This document shows positions 42,114-50,370 of a stretch of DNA of 64,000 nucleotides, in pieces. Below the pieces are notes generated by a model that saw only the letters and a list, made by a program, of their open reading frames with translations, did not search any database and was not told the DNA's origin. The position numbers and the translations under genes were made by a program. The stretch is from assembly GCF_029369745.1 (NCBI RefSeq), contig NZ_CP120210.1, positions 2,170,001 through 2,234,000 of the forward strand, in the 5' to 3' direction. Numbering within the stretch: position 1 is the stretch's first letter; each line of letters begins with the position of its first letter. The DNA comes from Amycolatopsis sp. QT-25. GTDB taxonomy: Bacteria; Actinomycetota; Actinomycetes; Mycobacteriales; Pseudonocardiaceae.

Positions 42114-43094
42114 TCAGGTCCCGATGGGTCGCGGCATGTCCGTCATCCTGCGAAGTGTGTCCCCGGTGAGCCCGTAGTGATGGCGGAACGCCGTTCGCAG
42201 GGTTTCCACCGAGGCGAACCCGCACCGCCGCGCGACCGCGGACATCGGCAACGCGGTGGACCGCACCAGGTGGACGGCGGCTTCGGTCCGGGCCGCTCGC
42301 ACCGCGCGGGCCGGGGTCCTGCCCAGATGCGTGCCGAACAGACGGTTGAGGTGCCGGGTGGTGACACCGGCTCGCGCGGCCAGCGCCGACGGGCTGAGGT
42401 CTTCGGCGAGGTGCGCGGCTATGTACGCCAGCAGATCCCGCACGACCCGGTTGCCCGGCGGCGGGGCGGCCAGGAACGTGCTGATCTGCGCTTGATCGGC
42501 CGGGCGGTGCAGATACGTCACCAGCTCACGGGCGACCTCGCGGGCCAGTGTCGGACCGTGGTCGTCCTCGATCAGCGCGAGCGTGAGATCCAGCGCGCTG
42601 ATCACCCCGGCCGAGGTGAAGACGTTGCCGTCGCGAAGGTAGAGCGGGGCGGGATCCACCGTCACCGCGGGGAAAGTCGCGGCGAGCAACTCGCCGTAGC
42701 CCCAATGCGTGGTGACCCGCCGGTCGTCGAGCAGTCCGGCGGCCGCCAGCACGAACGTGCCCGTGCACACCGAGGCGACCCGCCTGCTTCCTTCGGCCAG
42801 TCGGCGCACCTGCGTCAGCAGGCGCTCGTCCGCCGCGGCCGTCTTCGTTCCCGCTCCGCCGACCACGAGCATCGTGTCGATCCGCCCGGAGACCTCGGCC
42901 AGCCGCCGCGCACCGGCGAGCATGATCCCCGACGAACTCCGGGTGATCCGCCCGTCGACCGTGGCCAGCTCGACGGCATAGGGCGGTGTGGCGCCGTGCG
43001 AGCTCGCGATCTCCAACGCCCCGCTGGGACAGGCCACGTCAAGAATCTGCGCGTCGTCGAACGCGACGATCACCACCCGGCGCGCCGGCTTCAT
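42114..43094 (-). CDS. GlxA-type AraC regulator with DJ-1/PfpI sensor domain
   Basis: 326 residues from ATG 43094 (a GTG at 43106 would add four). The N-terminal DJ-1/PfpI domain (VVIVAFDDAQILDVACPSGALE, VVGGAGT, VCTGTFVLAAAGLL) is followed by a C-terminal AraC domain with two HTH motifs, SPSALAARAGVTTRHLNRLF and SAVARRCGFASVETLRTAFR. GlxA-like regulators sense metabolites through the DJ-1 domain. The stop is 19 bases before an exported DJ-1 protein whose domain has the same VCTG(S/T) elbow, suggesting a sensor/enzyme pair. Confidence 0.92.
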   Translation of the reverse strand: MKPARRVVIVAFDDAQILDVACPSGALEIASSHGATPPYAVELATVDGRITRSSSGIMLAGARRLAEVSGRIDTMLVVGGAGTKTAAADERLLTQVRRLAEGSRRVASVCTGTFVLAAAGLLDDRRVTTHWGYGELLAATFPAVTVDPAPLYLRDGNVFTSAGVISALDLTLALIEDDHGPTLAREVARELVTYLHRPADQAQISTFLAAPPPGNRVVRDLLAYIAAHLAEDLSPSALAARAGVTTRHLNRLFGTHLGRTPARAVRAARTEAAVHLVRSTALPMSAVARRCGFASVETLRTAFRHHYGLTGDTLRRMTDMPRPIGT

Positions 43095-43187
43095 CCCCGA
43101 TCCCACAAGGAGAAACTACGCGCGCCCCGGCCGGAGAAGAAACGCGCGATCGCTTCCGCAGCGCGCCACGTCCGACTCACCGCTCAA

Positions 43188-43242
43188 GTACAGGAAGGCC
43201 TCCTTCCTTGCGCCTGGGTACCGGAAGGGGGCCTTCCTGTAC
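43188..43242. repeat. Palindrome (family B variant) in a divergent promoter region
   Basis: GTACAGGAAGGCCTCCTTCC (43188-43207) pairs with GGAAGGGGGCCTTCCTGTAC (43223-43242) with one mismatch and a 15-base loop. It lies between the divergent GlxA-type and ECF sigma genes, so it cannot be a terminator of either. This is the only palindrome here in such a position. Confidence 0.75.
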
Positions 43243-43393
43243 TCGGCACGGGGCGCGCCGGGGGGACGCAACGCGCACAGACGGACCGGAAGAACCCGCC
43301 GCCGGTGAGTTCTGCCGGTCCTTCCGCATGGTCGCGGGCTGCTCCGGACGGTGGAATCGAGGCCAAGGACGCCAACTAGTCAGGGAGGTCGGC

Positions 43394-43966
43394 GTGGCAG
43401 GCCACCGCGATACTCAGGTGACCTCGCTGGCGGACAGGGCGCCGTCGGCCGAGGGAAACGCTTTCGTGGCGGCGTTGCACGCCGAGCACCGGGACCATCT
43501 GCTCCGCTTCACCCGCGGCCTGCTGCCCACCGATCCGCATCGGGCCGAGGACGTCGTGCAAGAGTGCTTGTTCCGCGCGTGGCGCAACAGCGAGACGCTG
43601 ATCGAGAAGCGTATCCCGCCGCGGCCGTGGCTGTTCAGGGTCGCCCGCAACCTCATCGTCGACTGGGCCCGCCGCGACAAGGCCCGTCCGGTGGTGTTCG
43701 GGGACGACGACTTCGACCTGCTGCCGGGCGACACCGACTTCGCCGACGAGGTCGTCGAGCGGTGTGTCGTGGAGCAGAGTTTGGCTCAGCTGACGCCCAT
43801 CCAGCGCGAAGCACTCGACGAGGTCTACCGGCGCGACCGCACCCGGCAGCGTGCCGCCGCGAGTATCGGTGTGCCGGTGGGGACGGTCAAGTCCCGGGTG
43901 CATCACGCGACGATCGCCATGACCGAGGTGCTGGCCTGCAGCGGGGTCACCGCCGCGGGCTGGTGA
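43394..43966 (+). CDS. ECF-family sigma-70 factor
   Basis: 190 residues. Region 2 (HRDHLLRFTRGLL, AEDVVQECLFRAWRN, RPWLFRVARNLIVDWAR) and region 4 (SLAQLTPIQREALDEVY, QRAAASIGVPVGTVKSRVHHA) are complete. The GTG at 43394 has AGGGAGG 5 bases upstream. The gene lies alone: no anti-sigma gene with a zinc-binding H-x3-C-x2-C motif follows, and the next minus-strand gene is frameshifted. It is close to the SigK/SigM-like branch, but no target promoter was identified. Confidence 0.93.
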   Translation: MAGHRDTQVTSLADRAPSAEGNAFVAALHAEHRDHLLRFTRGLLPTDPHRAEDVVQECLFRAWRNSETLIEKRIPPRPWLFRVARNLIVDWARRDKARPVVFGDDDFDLLPGDTDFADEVVERCVVEQSLAQLTPIQREALDEVYRRDRTRQRAAASIGVPVGTVKSRVHHATIAMTEVLACSGVTAAGW

Positions 43967-43975
43967 CCGGCGGGC

Positions 43976-44319
43976 TCAAGCCGATTCGGGCATCGCGACG
44001 CCGAGCCCGGCGGCCAGTTCGTGCCCCATCTTCCTGGCGAGCGGCGTCTCGTACCGGGCGCATTCGGCGAGGGCGTGCACCCGGTGCGCCCTGGCCTCGG
44101 CCGGTTTCCCGGCGGCCTCGGCCAGACGGTTCGCCGTGAAGAGGAGGTCGCCGCGTAGGTGCTGCGTCTTCGCCACCGCGAAGGCCGCGTCATGCCGGCG
44201 GAACACCTGATCTCGATCAGGGCGGGATCGCCGTGGCCGACGCGGTACTGGATGCGCTGGCGGCCGGATTCGGGGCAGAGGCCGTGGACGGCGATTTCGG
44301 GTGGGAGCTCGGGGGACAT
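43976..44319 (-). pseudogene. Frameshifted small hypothetical gene
   Basis: The first part, from ATG 44319, reads MSPELPPEIAVHGLCPES and VGHGDPALIEIR. The second part, in the next frame, reads RRHDAAFAVAKTQHLRGDLL, ANRLAEAAGKPAEARAHRV and YETPLARKMGHELAAGLG to the stop at 43976. Both have good coding character, and one missing base near 44205-44216 would join them. No family was recognised; the second half is helical and could be a dimerisation region. Neighbours are an ECF sigma gene and a plus-strand hypothetical. Confidence 0.65.
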
Positions 44320-44426
44320 CGTCTTGAGGGCCGTGCAACACCGGTTCGAGGCCCTGGAGACGGACTGGATCGCGAGACTGGAAGTGCTGGGCGGCGAAAC
44401 CCAGGCCTGTCGGCAGGAGGTACCCG

Positions 44427-44867
44427 GTGACCACAGCGGAAGAGTTCATCCTCGCCAGGGTGTTCGACGTCGTCCACCCCGAAACGGGCCCGGGATTCGA
44501 GCCCGGCCATCCGCGCGTCGAGGACCCGGAGGAACTGCGGGCACTCGTCGCGTACCTGGCCGGCGGCACTCCGGTCCTGTCCACGCCGTCCTTGCTGGAC
44601 GACGTCGTCGACCGGGACCGGACGGCGGCCGTGCCGTCGAACTTCCTCACCGACGGGACCTGGATCTGGACCGACACCGTCACCTACTACCTGGAACACC
44701 ACGGACTGGCGCCGGAACCGGGCCTGCTCGGCCACCTCCGCGCGCAGGGGCCGTCGGCGAGGCCGGTGCCGCCGGACGTCGTCGGCCGCGCGGCCGGCTT
44801 CCTGCTCCAGCCGGCGGCCGCCGGGGACTTTCCTTCCGGCCGTTCTGCCGGTGGTTGTTCCTGGTGA
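44427..44867 (+). CDS. Hypothetical protein, 146 aa
   Basis: A 146-residue soluble protein from GTG 44427 with a perfect AGGAGG 6 bases upstream. It is acidic, with EEFILARVFDVVHPETGPGFE at the start and LTDGTWIWTDTVTYYLEHHGL near the middle. Its end (GDFPSGRSAGGCSW) is out of character and suggests a frame change before the stop. The open-frame coding bias and ribosome site argue that it is real; it is not assigned to a family. Confidence 0.6.
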   Translation: MTTAEEFILARVFDVVHPETGPGFEPGHPRVEDPEELRALVAYLAGGTPVLSTPSLLDDVVDRDRTAAVPSNFLTDGTWIWTDTVTYYLEHHGLAPEPGLLGHLRAQGPSARPVPPDVVGRAAGFLLQPAAAGDFPSGRSAGGCSW

Positions 44868-44932
44868 CCGGGACGCGGGTGCCGTTTACTGGTTCCAGAG
44901 TCGCAGAAACCGCTCAACACCAAGGAGTTGAC

Positions 44933-45151
44933 GTGTCGCTACGAATCCGAGGTCGCCAAGATCGCCCCGCCCGGTCCGCGGAGGACATGGTGGCCGTCTA
45001 CGTCTCCCGCGACGACATCGCGGCCGCCGGAGCGCCGAGGGCCGGCGGAGCCGAGACCATCGCCGAATTCGCCCCCGTGCCCCGCTACACCATCCAGGAC
45101 GTCCTGCTCGGGCACATCACCTGGGAAGAACTGACCCGTGCCTCCGCCTGA
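44933..45151 (+). CDS. Small hypothetical protein, 72 aa
   Basis: A 72-residue protein with a GTG start and AAGGAG 5 bases upstream. After a basic N-terminus it reads AEDMVAVYVSRDDIAAAG, then VPRYTIQDVLLGHITWEELTRASA. It could be a short regulatory or toxin/antitoxin-like protein, but no family is recognised. Its stop is close to the convergent STAND-regulator gene. Confidence 0.55.
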   Translation: MSLRIRGRQDRPARSAEDMVAVYVSRDDIAAAGAPRAGGAETIAEFAPVPRYTIQDVLLGHITWEELTRASA

Positions 45152-45159
45152 CCGGACGG

Positions 45160-47598
45160 CTACGAGGCGTTGAGACGTTCGGCCAGCTTCTCCCGGAGCC
45201 TGCCGCCTTCGGACCGGCCGAGCCGATCGCAAAGACCCATCGCGCGTTCCCGGTCGGCGCGCGCCGCCGCCGGATCGCCCATCTCCTCCGCCAGCGCCGC
45301 CCTGTCGCAGAGCGTGTCGATCTGAGCCTGGGTCAGCCCGATGCGTTCGTAGAGTCCCTCGGCCTCGGACAGGCGGCGACGCGCGTTCGCGTGGTCGCCC
45401 CGGCGGCGCAGGAACCGTCCGGTCTGCTGGAGCGCGCGGGCCTGGCCCATGGCCGCGCCGTGCAGGCGGAACAGGCCGAGGGCCGTCTCGCACTGGGTGA
45501 GCGCCCGATCGAACGAGTCGAGTGCGGCCAGGTTCTGGGCCGAACGCAGCAGCATGTACGCGTAGTTGGTGTCGTCCACTGGAGTACGCGAGCCGCCGTG
45601 CTCCTGCGAGAAGTAGCGGACACAGACGTCGAACTCCTCGGCGGCGTCGTCGAACCGGCCGTTCCGGTACCAGTACGAAGCCCGCATCGTCCGCGCGATG
45701 TGGACCCCGAGCGGATAGCCCGCCTCTTCGAACAGGCGCGTCGCTTCGTCGAACAGCTTGGGCGACGTGGAGCGGCCGGCGTCGCGGACTTGGGCGTTGG
45801 TCAGGTACACCCGTGCCCAGCCCTGTTCACGGCGGTCGCCCGCCTCCACCGCGGCGTCCCAGGCCAGCTCGGCCATCCGGGCGGACTCTTCCGCCTGGTC
45901 GCCCAGGGAAGCCTGCACCCAGGACAGATAGTTCCGGTGCACCGCCTCGTCCCGTTTGCTGCCGAGCGCGATGGCCGCGTCCACGGCGAGCCCGAACACG
46001 TCGTACCAGGTACTGGCGTCACCGCCGATCTCCGAGTACCAGTGCATGGCCTCGGCCAGGTCGAGGACCTGGCGGTGTTCCCCGCGAGCGGCGACGCTCT
46101 TGACCGAAGCGAGCCAGTTCTCCAGTTCCACTTCGAGCCATCTGCCCGCTCCGGAGTGATCATCGAACGACGGCGTCGCGACCGGGGCCGGGCTGACCCC
46201 GTCGGTCGGGTGGAAGTAGCGGCCCGCCGCCGTCGCGGTGCGCACCAGCCAAGCGGCCAGCCGGTTCTCCGCCGCCTCGACGAATTCAGCGCTCTCCTCG
46301 CGGGCGAGCCGTTCGGTCGCGAACACCCGCAGCAGGTCGTGGAACTGGTACCGGCCGTTCTCCCGTGCCGTCTGCAGCAGGCTCGCGTCGGCCAGTTCCT
46401 CCAGGAAGACGGCGGCGTCGTCCTCCTCGGAGGCTTCGATGAGCGTCATCGCGGCCCCCACGGAGAAGTCCGCCGCGGGGACGAGCGACAGCCGCCGGAA
46501 CACCGCGGCGGCGTTCGGACTGAGCTGGCGGTACGACAGTTCGAACACGGAGCGTACGTCGAGATCGCCGGCGGTGAGCGTGGTCAATCTCCTGCTGCGG
46601 TCCCGGAGCTGGTCCACCAGCCGCGACAGCGGCCAGGTCGGGCGGCTCGCCAGCCGGTTGCCCGCGATGCGCAGGGCCAGCGGCAGCCGTCCGCACAGTT
46701 CGACCAGCTCCAGCGCGGCCCGCCGCTCCCGCTTGACCCGGCCCGCCCCGATGATGGTCGACAGCAAGGTCACCGCGTCGTCCTCGCCGAACACGTCGAG
46801 GGGGAGCCTGCTCGCGCCTTCCAAGCCCACCAGCATCTGACGGCCGGTGATCAGGGTGAGACACCGCGGTCCGCCGACCAGCAGCGGACGGATCTGGGCC
46901 TCGTCCGCCGCGTCGTCCAGGACGATCAGGGTGGCCCGGTCCAGCAGGAGGGAGCGGCACAGGCCGGCCCGATCCTCCGCGTCGGCCGGGATGCGGACGG
47001 CGTCGACGCCCAGCGAGCGCAGGATCTGGTGCAGTACGTCCGCCGGGTTCGCCGGTTCGGCCGACATGCCGCGCAGCTTCAGGAAGAGCCTGCCGTCGGG
47101 GAACTCCTCGGCGAGGTCGTGCGCCACCCGGACGGCGAGCGTGGTCTTGCCGGTGCCGGGAGGTCCACTCAGGATCGCGACCCGCCCCGACCGGCGTCCG
47201 CCGTCGCGCAGATCCGCGGAAAGCGCGCGCAACGCGTCGAGAACGCCTTCGCGTCCGGTGAGGTCGTCGACGTCCGTCGGCAGCAGGCCGATCAACGGTG
47301 ATTCGTAGATCCCCGACGGCGCGGGCACCGGGACGGGGACCGGCTGGGCGCGCCCCTGCCTCGCGACCTTCTGCAGGCCCGTGAGCTCCTCGTCGGTCAA
47401 CGACAGCGGCGCGGCGAGTGCTTCGATCGTCCGGCGTTGCGGGCTTTTGGCGATGCCGCGTTCCATGTCGCTGATGGCACGGACACTCACACCGGACCCT
47501 TCGGCGAGCTCCTCCTGCGTGAGCCCGGCGCGAACGCGGTAACCCTTCAGCAGCGCCTTGAAGGTGGTGGCTGCCCTGCCCAAGGCGGCGTTCGTCAT
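45160..47598 (-). CDS. XRE-HTH/NB-ARC/TPR STAND regulator
   Basis: 812 residues. An N-terminal Cro/CI-type helix-turn-helix (GLTQEELAEGSGVSVRAISDMERG) is followed by an NB-ARC ATPase with Walker A GPPGTGKT (145-152), a Walker B LIVLDDAADEAQ and the motif LCGRLPLALRIAGNRL. A C-terminal half of helical TPR-like repeats (NYLSWVQASLGDQAEESARM, NYAYMLLRSAQNLAALDSFD) completes it. This is the AfsR/SARP-related STAND architecture used in actinomycete signalling; some members serve as immunity NLR-like proteins. The gene stands alone. The ATG at 47598 begins the HTH. Confidence 0.93.
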   Translation of the reverse strand: MTNAALGRAATTFKALLKGYRVRAGLTQEELAEGSGVSVRAISDMERGIAKSPQRRTIEALAAPLSLTDEELTGLQKVARQGRAQPVPVPVPAPSGIYESPLIGLLPTDVDDLTGREGVLDALRALSADLRDGGRRSGRVAILSGPPGTGKTTLAVRVAHDLAEEFPDGRLFLKLRGMSAEPANPADVLHQILRSLGVDAVRIPADAEDRAGLCRSLLLDRATLIVLDDAADEAQIRPLLVGGPRCLTLITGRQMLVGLEGASRLPLDVFGEDDAVTLLSTIIGAGRVKRERRAALELVELCGRLPLALRIAGNRLASRPTWPLSRLVDQLRDRSRRLTTLTAGDLDVRSVFELSYRQLSPNAAAVFRRLSLVPAADFSVGAAMTLIEASEEDDAAVFLEELADASLLQTARENGRYQFHDLLRVFATERLAREESAEFVEAAENRLAAWLVRTATAAGRYFHPTDGVSPAPVATPSFDDHSGAGRWLEVELENWLASVKSVAARGEHRQVLDLAEAMHWYSEIGGDASTWYDVFGLAVDAAIALGSKRDEAVHRNYLSWVQASLGDQAEESARMAELAWDAAVEAGDRREQGWARVYLTNAQVRDAGRSTSPKLFDEATRLFEEAGYPLGVHIARTMRASYWYRNGRFDDAAEEFDVCVRYFSQEHGGSRTPVDDTNYAYMLLRSAQNLAALDSFDRALTQCETALGLFRLHGAAMGQARALQQTGRFLRRRGDHANARRRLSEAEGLYERIGLTQAQIDTLCDRAALAEEMGDPAAARADRERAMGLCDRLGRSEGGRLREKLAERLNAS

Positions 47599-47825
47599 AG
47601 GCCGAATTATCCATCCCCACCCGGACGGCTCAACTTGACGTCGGTCTCACCGGCGCGACAGGTTACGGCCGCGACAACGCCGTGTTGACAACGATTCCGC
47701 GCTCCGGAAGTCGTACGTGCTCAGGCGGATCCGGTACGTTTCGAGGCCCTCGCTCCGTGTCGCGGAAGCAACTTCCGCGACACCGCCGTTGAGACGGGGA
47801 GTCCTCGCCTGGCACGCGACCGGTG

Positions 47826-48800
47826 TCAGGACGGCTCCTCGTAGCGGCTGGTGATCGCGGCGGCGCGGTCGCGCAGGGAGGTGCGCAACCACGGCGGGGT
47901 CAGGGCTTCGGCGTCCGTGGAGAGCCGCCACAACGCCCATTCCGCGTGCCGCGTGTCCTGGAAGGTCACCTCCAGGCGCAGCCTGCCGTCCTCGTCGGTC
48001 TCCTCCGTGAGGACGGCCAGCGCGGTGCCCACCAGCTCTTCCCGCCGCCCCGGGGCCACCCGCACCAGCACGGCGACCTGGTCCCCGCCGGTCCGGAACC
48101 GCGTGCTGCGCTCCTGCCAGGCCCGGTCCAGGTCGACCCGGTCCGGTCGTTGCGCCGGTTCGGGAAGTTCCTCGGCGGCCCGCAGCCGGGACAGCCGGTA
48201 GGTGCGGTCCTCACCGGCTCTCGTGGCCAGCAGGTAACCCCGGTCCCGGACGGTGACCAGGCCGATCGGGTCCACCGTGCGCCACCGCGCCGTCCGCCCC
48301 GTCGCCGCGTAGTGGATGCGCAGCTTGTGCCCGGCGAACACCGCGCGCCGGACCTCGGCCACGATCGCGTCGGACACCTCCTCGGCGGCCTCCCGGCGGG
48401 AAAGGAGGTCGATCTCCGGGTCGACGAGCAGGCGCCGGGCCGCGCCCGCCGCGGTGTCCCGCTGGCCTTCCGGCAGCGCGTCGATCACCTTGAGCATGGC
48501 GGAGGCGAGCGCCGAGCCGAGGCCGAACGCCTGCGCGCCGCGCCGTGATCCGGCGATCAGCAGCGCGAGCGCCTCGTCGTGGTTCAGCCCGGTGAGCTCG
48601 GTCCGGAAGCCGGGCAGCAACGCGAAACCGCCGTGCCTGCCACGTTCGGCGTAGACCGGGACACCCGCCGCGGACAACGCCTCGATGTCGCGCAGCACCG
48701 TGCGGGTGGAGACCCCCAGTTCGCGGGCGAGCGTGGTCGCGGACAACCGGCCGCGGTGCCGCAGCAGCAGCACCAGCGAGACCAGCCGGTCGGCGCGCAT
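47826..48800 (-). CDS. WYL-domain DeoR-like transcriptional regulator
   Basis: 324 residues with an N-terminal winged helix (DRLVSLVLLLRHRGRLSATTLARELGVS, in parts) and a WYL domain (LRIHYAATGRTARWRTVDPIGLVTVRDRGYLLATR in separate motifs, then YRLSRLRAAEEL). WYL regulators bind nucleic acids or small ligands and often act in stress or defence contexts. It is divergent from a SnoaL-like gene, its probable target. Confidence 0.92.
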   Translation of the reverse strand: MRADRLVSLVLLLRHRGRLSATTLARELGVSTRTVLRDIEALSAAGVPVYAERGRHGGFALLPGFRTELTGLNHDEALALLIAGSRRGAQAFGLGSALASAMLKVIDALPEGQRDTAAGAARRLLVDPEIDLLSRREAAEEVSDAIVAEVRRAVFAGHKLRIHYAATGRTARWRTVDPIGLVTVRDRGYLLATRAGEDRTYRLSRLRAAEELPEPAQRPDRVDLDRAWQERSTRFRTGGDQVAVLVRVAPGRREELVGTALAVLTEETDEDGRLRLEVTFQDTRHAEWALWRLSTDAEALTPPWLRTSLRDRAAAITSRYEEPS

Positions 48801-48861
48801 GGGAAAACCCTAGCGGAATACGCGACACAGGATGTCGTGATTCCCTGCGAGGCTCATCCGC

Positions 48862-49215
48862 ATGACAAGCAGGACTGTGGCCACCGAGCCGAACGATCTG
48901 GGCAGATTCTTCATCGAGCGAGGCAACGCGGGTGATGTCGACGGACTGGTGGCGTTGTACGAACCGGACGCCGTGCTGGCGTTCCCGCCGGGCAACGTCG
49001 CGACCGGGCACGCGGAGATCCGCAAGGTGTACGAGGAGTTCGTCGCGGCCGCGCCGGAACTCCTGCCGGGCAGGCAGCATCCGGCGCTGGCGGCAGGCGA
49101 CCTGGCGCTGACGGCGTCCACGCTGACCACCGGTGAGACGACCATCGAGGTCGCCCGCCGTCAGCCGGACGGATCCTGGCTCTGGGCGCTGGACCAGCCG
49201 GTGTTCCTGCCGTAG
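48862..49215 (+). CDS. SnoaL-like / NTF2-fold small protein
   Basis: 117 residues with the SnoaL-fold pattern DLGRFFIERGNAGDVDGLVALYEPDAVLAFPPGN (in two parts), then GHAEIRKVYEEFVAA. Members are cyclases, dehydratases or ligand-binding proteins; the active residues are not obvious here. It is divergent from the WYL regulator, whose start is 61 bases away. Its 3' end is followed by a family B palindrome. Confidence 0.85.
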   Translation: MTSRTVATEPNDLGRFFIERGNAGDVDGLVALYEPDAVLAFPPGNVATGHAEIRKVYEEFVAAAPELLPGRQHPALAAGDLALTASTLTTGETTIEVARRQPDGSWLWALDQPVFLP

Positions 49216-49247
49216 GGAAAGGGCGGGACGCCTTTGCCGGCTGAAGC

Positions 49248-49298
49248 CCGTGCAGGACTCCTTGAGAGACCCTGGGTCCCTCAAGGAGTCCTTCACGG
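49248..49298. repeat. Palindrome (family B) between convergent genes
   Basis: CCGTGCAGGACTCCTTGAG pairs with CTCAAGGAGTCCTTCACGG around GACCCTGGGTC, with one mismatch (C/A). It sits between the SnoaL gene and the convergent HExxH-protein gene. Same core as 39181-39235 (TCCTTGAGGGACCC). Confidence 0.78.
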
Positions 49299-49334
49299 AC
49301 CGGTGGTACCGCCCCAGCCGGGCAGGCCACGGCG

Positions 49335-50267
49335 TCAGAGCGTGCAGTTCCTGGCCGAACCCGTGTTCACCTTGGTGCCGGTGAACTCCTCGATGATCGC
49401 GACGTTCTCCGGGGCGTAGTTCTTGGCGACGATCTTGGCCACGTCCGCACTGCCGAGCTTCGCGGCGTGAGGCGCGGACTGGTCCAGCCAATAGGCCGTC
49501 CGGAGGAACTCGATGAGGACGAATTCGCGCAATGCGGGCTGGGCCTTGATCTTGGCCCAGTAATCGGGATGATTCGTCTTGGCGACACGCAGGTAGAGTT
49601 GGAGGTAGCGCAGATTCGTGGCCGCGATGTCACGGGCATTGCTCGCGCCCACGCCCTGGATGTACTCGGCGACGACGGTCGCGGCGGGCAAGCCCATGAG
49701 CCCGGCGTTGAGTTCCGCGATGACCCCTTGCATCCGGTACGACCCCTGCTGCTGGTCCCGCAGGTAGATGTCGTCCATCGAACGCGTGAGATCGTCCGTG
49801 ATGAGCGGCAGGATTTCGCGGCGCGGGAAGCCGCCGTGGATGGGCACCTTCATCGCCTTGCGCGAAGCGTCGATCCACGCGGAGACGTAGACGTCCCAGG
49901 AGGTTCTCGACGGATCCAGGTCCCACATGTGGGTCTCTTCGTGGATCGCCACCATCAGGGATTCGGCGAGCGCGTTGAAGCTGGTCTTGGTGACGAACTG
50001 GCTGAAGTACTTGTCCTTGGCCTGTGCGATCGCGAGACCTTCACCGCTGGGCCAGCGCCGCTTGTACACGGCTTGGATCGTCTGAAGCCATTTCGTGGAC
50101 TGGAAACCGGCTTTTATGTCACTGACGTCGGCTTTCGGTTGTACGGGTTCTTCGTAACAGAAGGGGGCCCGGGCGGGTTCCGTCTCTCGAGCGGTGGCTG
50201 AGGCGGGGAATGCGGTGAGGGACAGGACGAGGCACGCGGTCAGCACGGTAATGCCATATCGGCGCAT
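49335..50267 (-). CDS. Secreted protein with HExxH motif (putative metallopeptidase)
   Basis: 310 residues. A signal peptide (MRRYGITVLTACLVLSLTAF, cleavage near ASA-T) is followed by a helical domain with a candidate zinc motif HEETHMWD (H109, E110, H113). A third ligand is not identified; an aspartate or histidine further on is possible. No known peptidase family was recognised, and the motif may be fortuitous. Two cysteines (near the N- and C-termini) could form a disulphide. It is convergent with the SnoaL gene. Confidence 0.7.
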   Translation of the reverse strand: MRRYGITVLTACLVLSLTAFPASATARETEPARAPFCYEEPVQPKADVSDIKAGFQSTKWLQTIQAVYKRRWPSGEGLAIAQAKDKYFSQFVTKTSFNALAESLMVAIHEETHMWDLDPSRTSWDVYVSAWIDASRKAMKVPIHGGFPRREILPLITDDLTRSMDDIYLRDQQQGSYRMQGVIAELNAGLMGLPAATVVAEYIQGVGASNARDIAATNLRYLQLYLRVAKTNHPDYWAKIKAQPALREFVLIEFLRTAYWLDQSAPHAAKLGSADVAKIVAKNYAPENVAIIEEFTGTKVNTGSARNCTL

Positions 50268-50370
50268 AAGGACCTCGGTTCACGGGTAGGGTTTTCCGTG
50301 GGTCGGACGGAAGTGTCCCCTACCGATCACCGTCACTTCAATGACCCGGCGCGTACTACGGCTGTACAGG

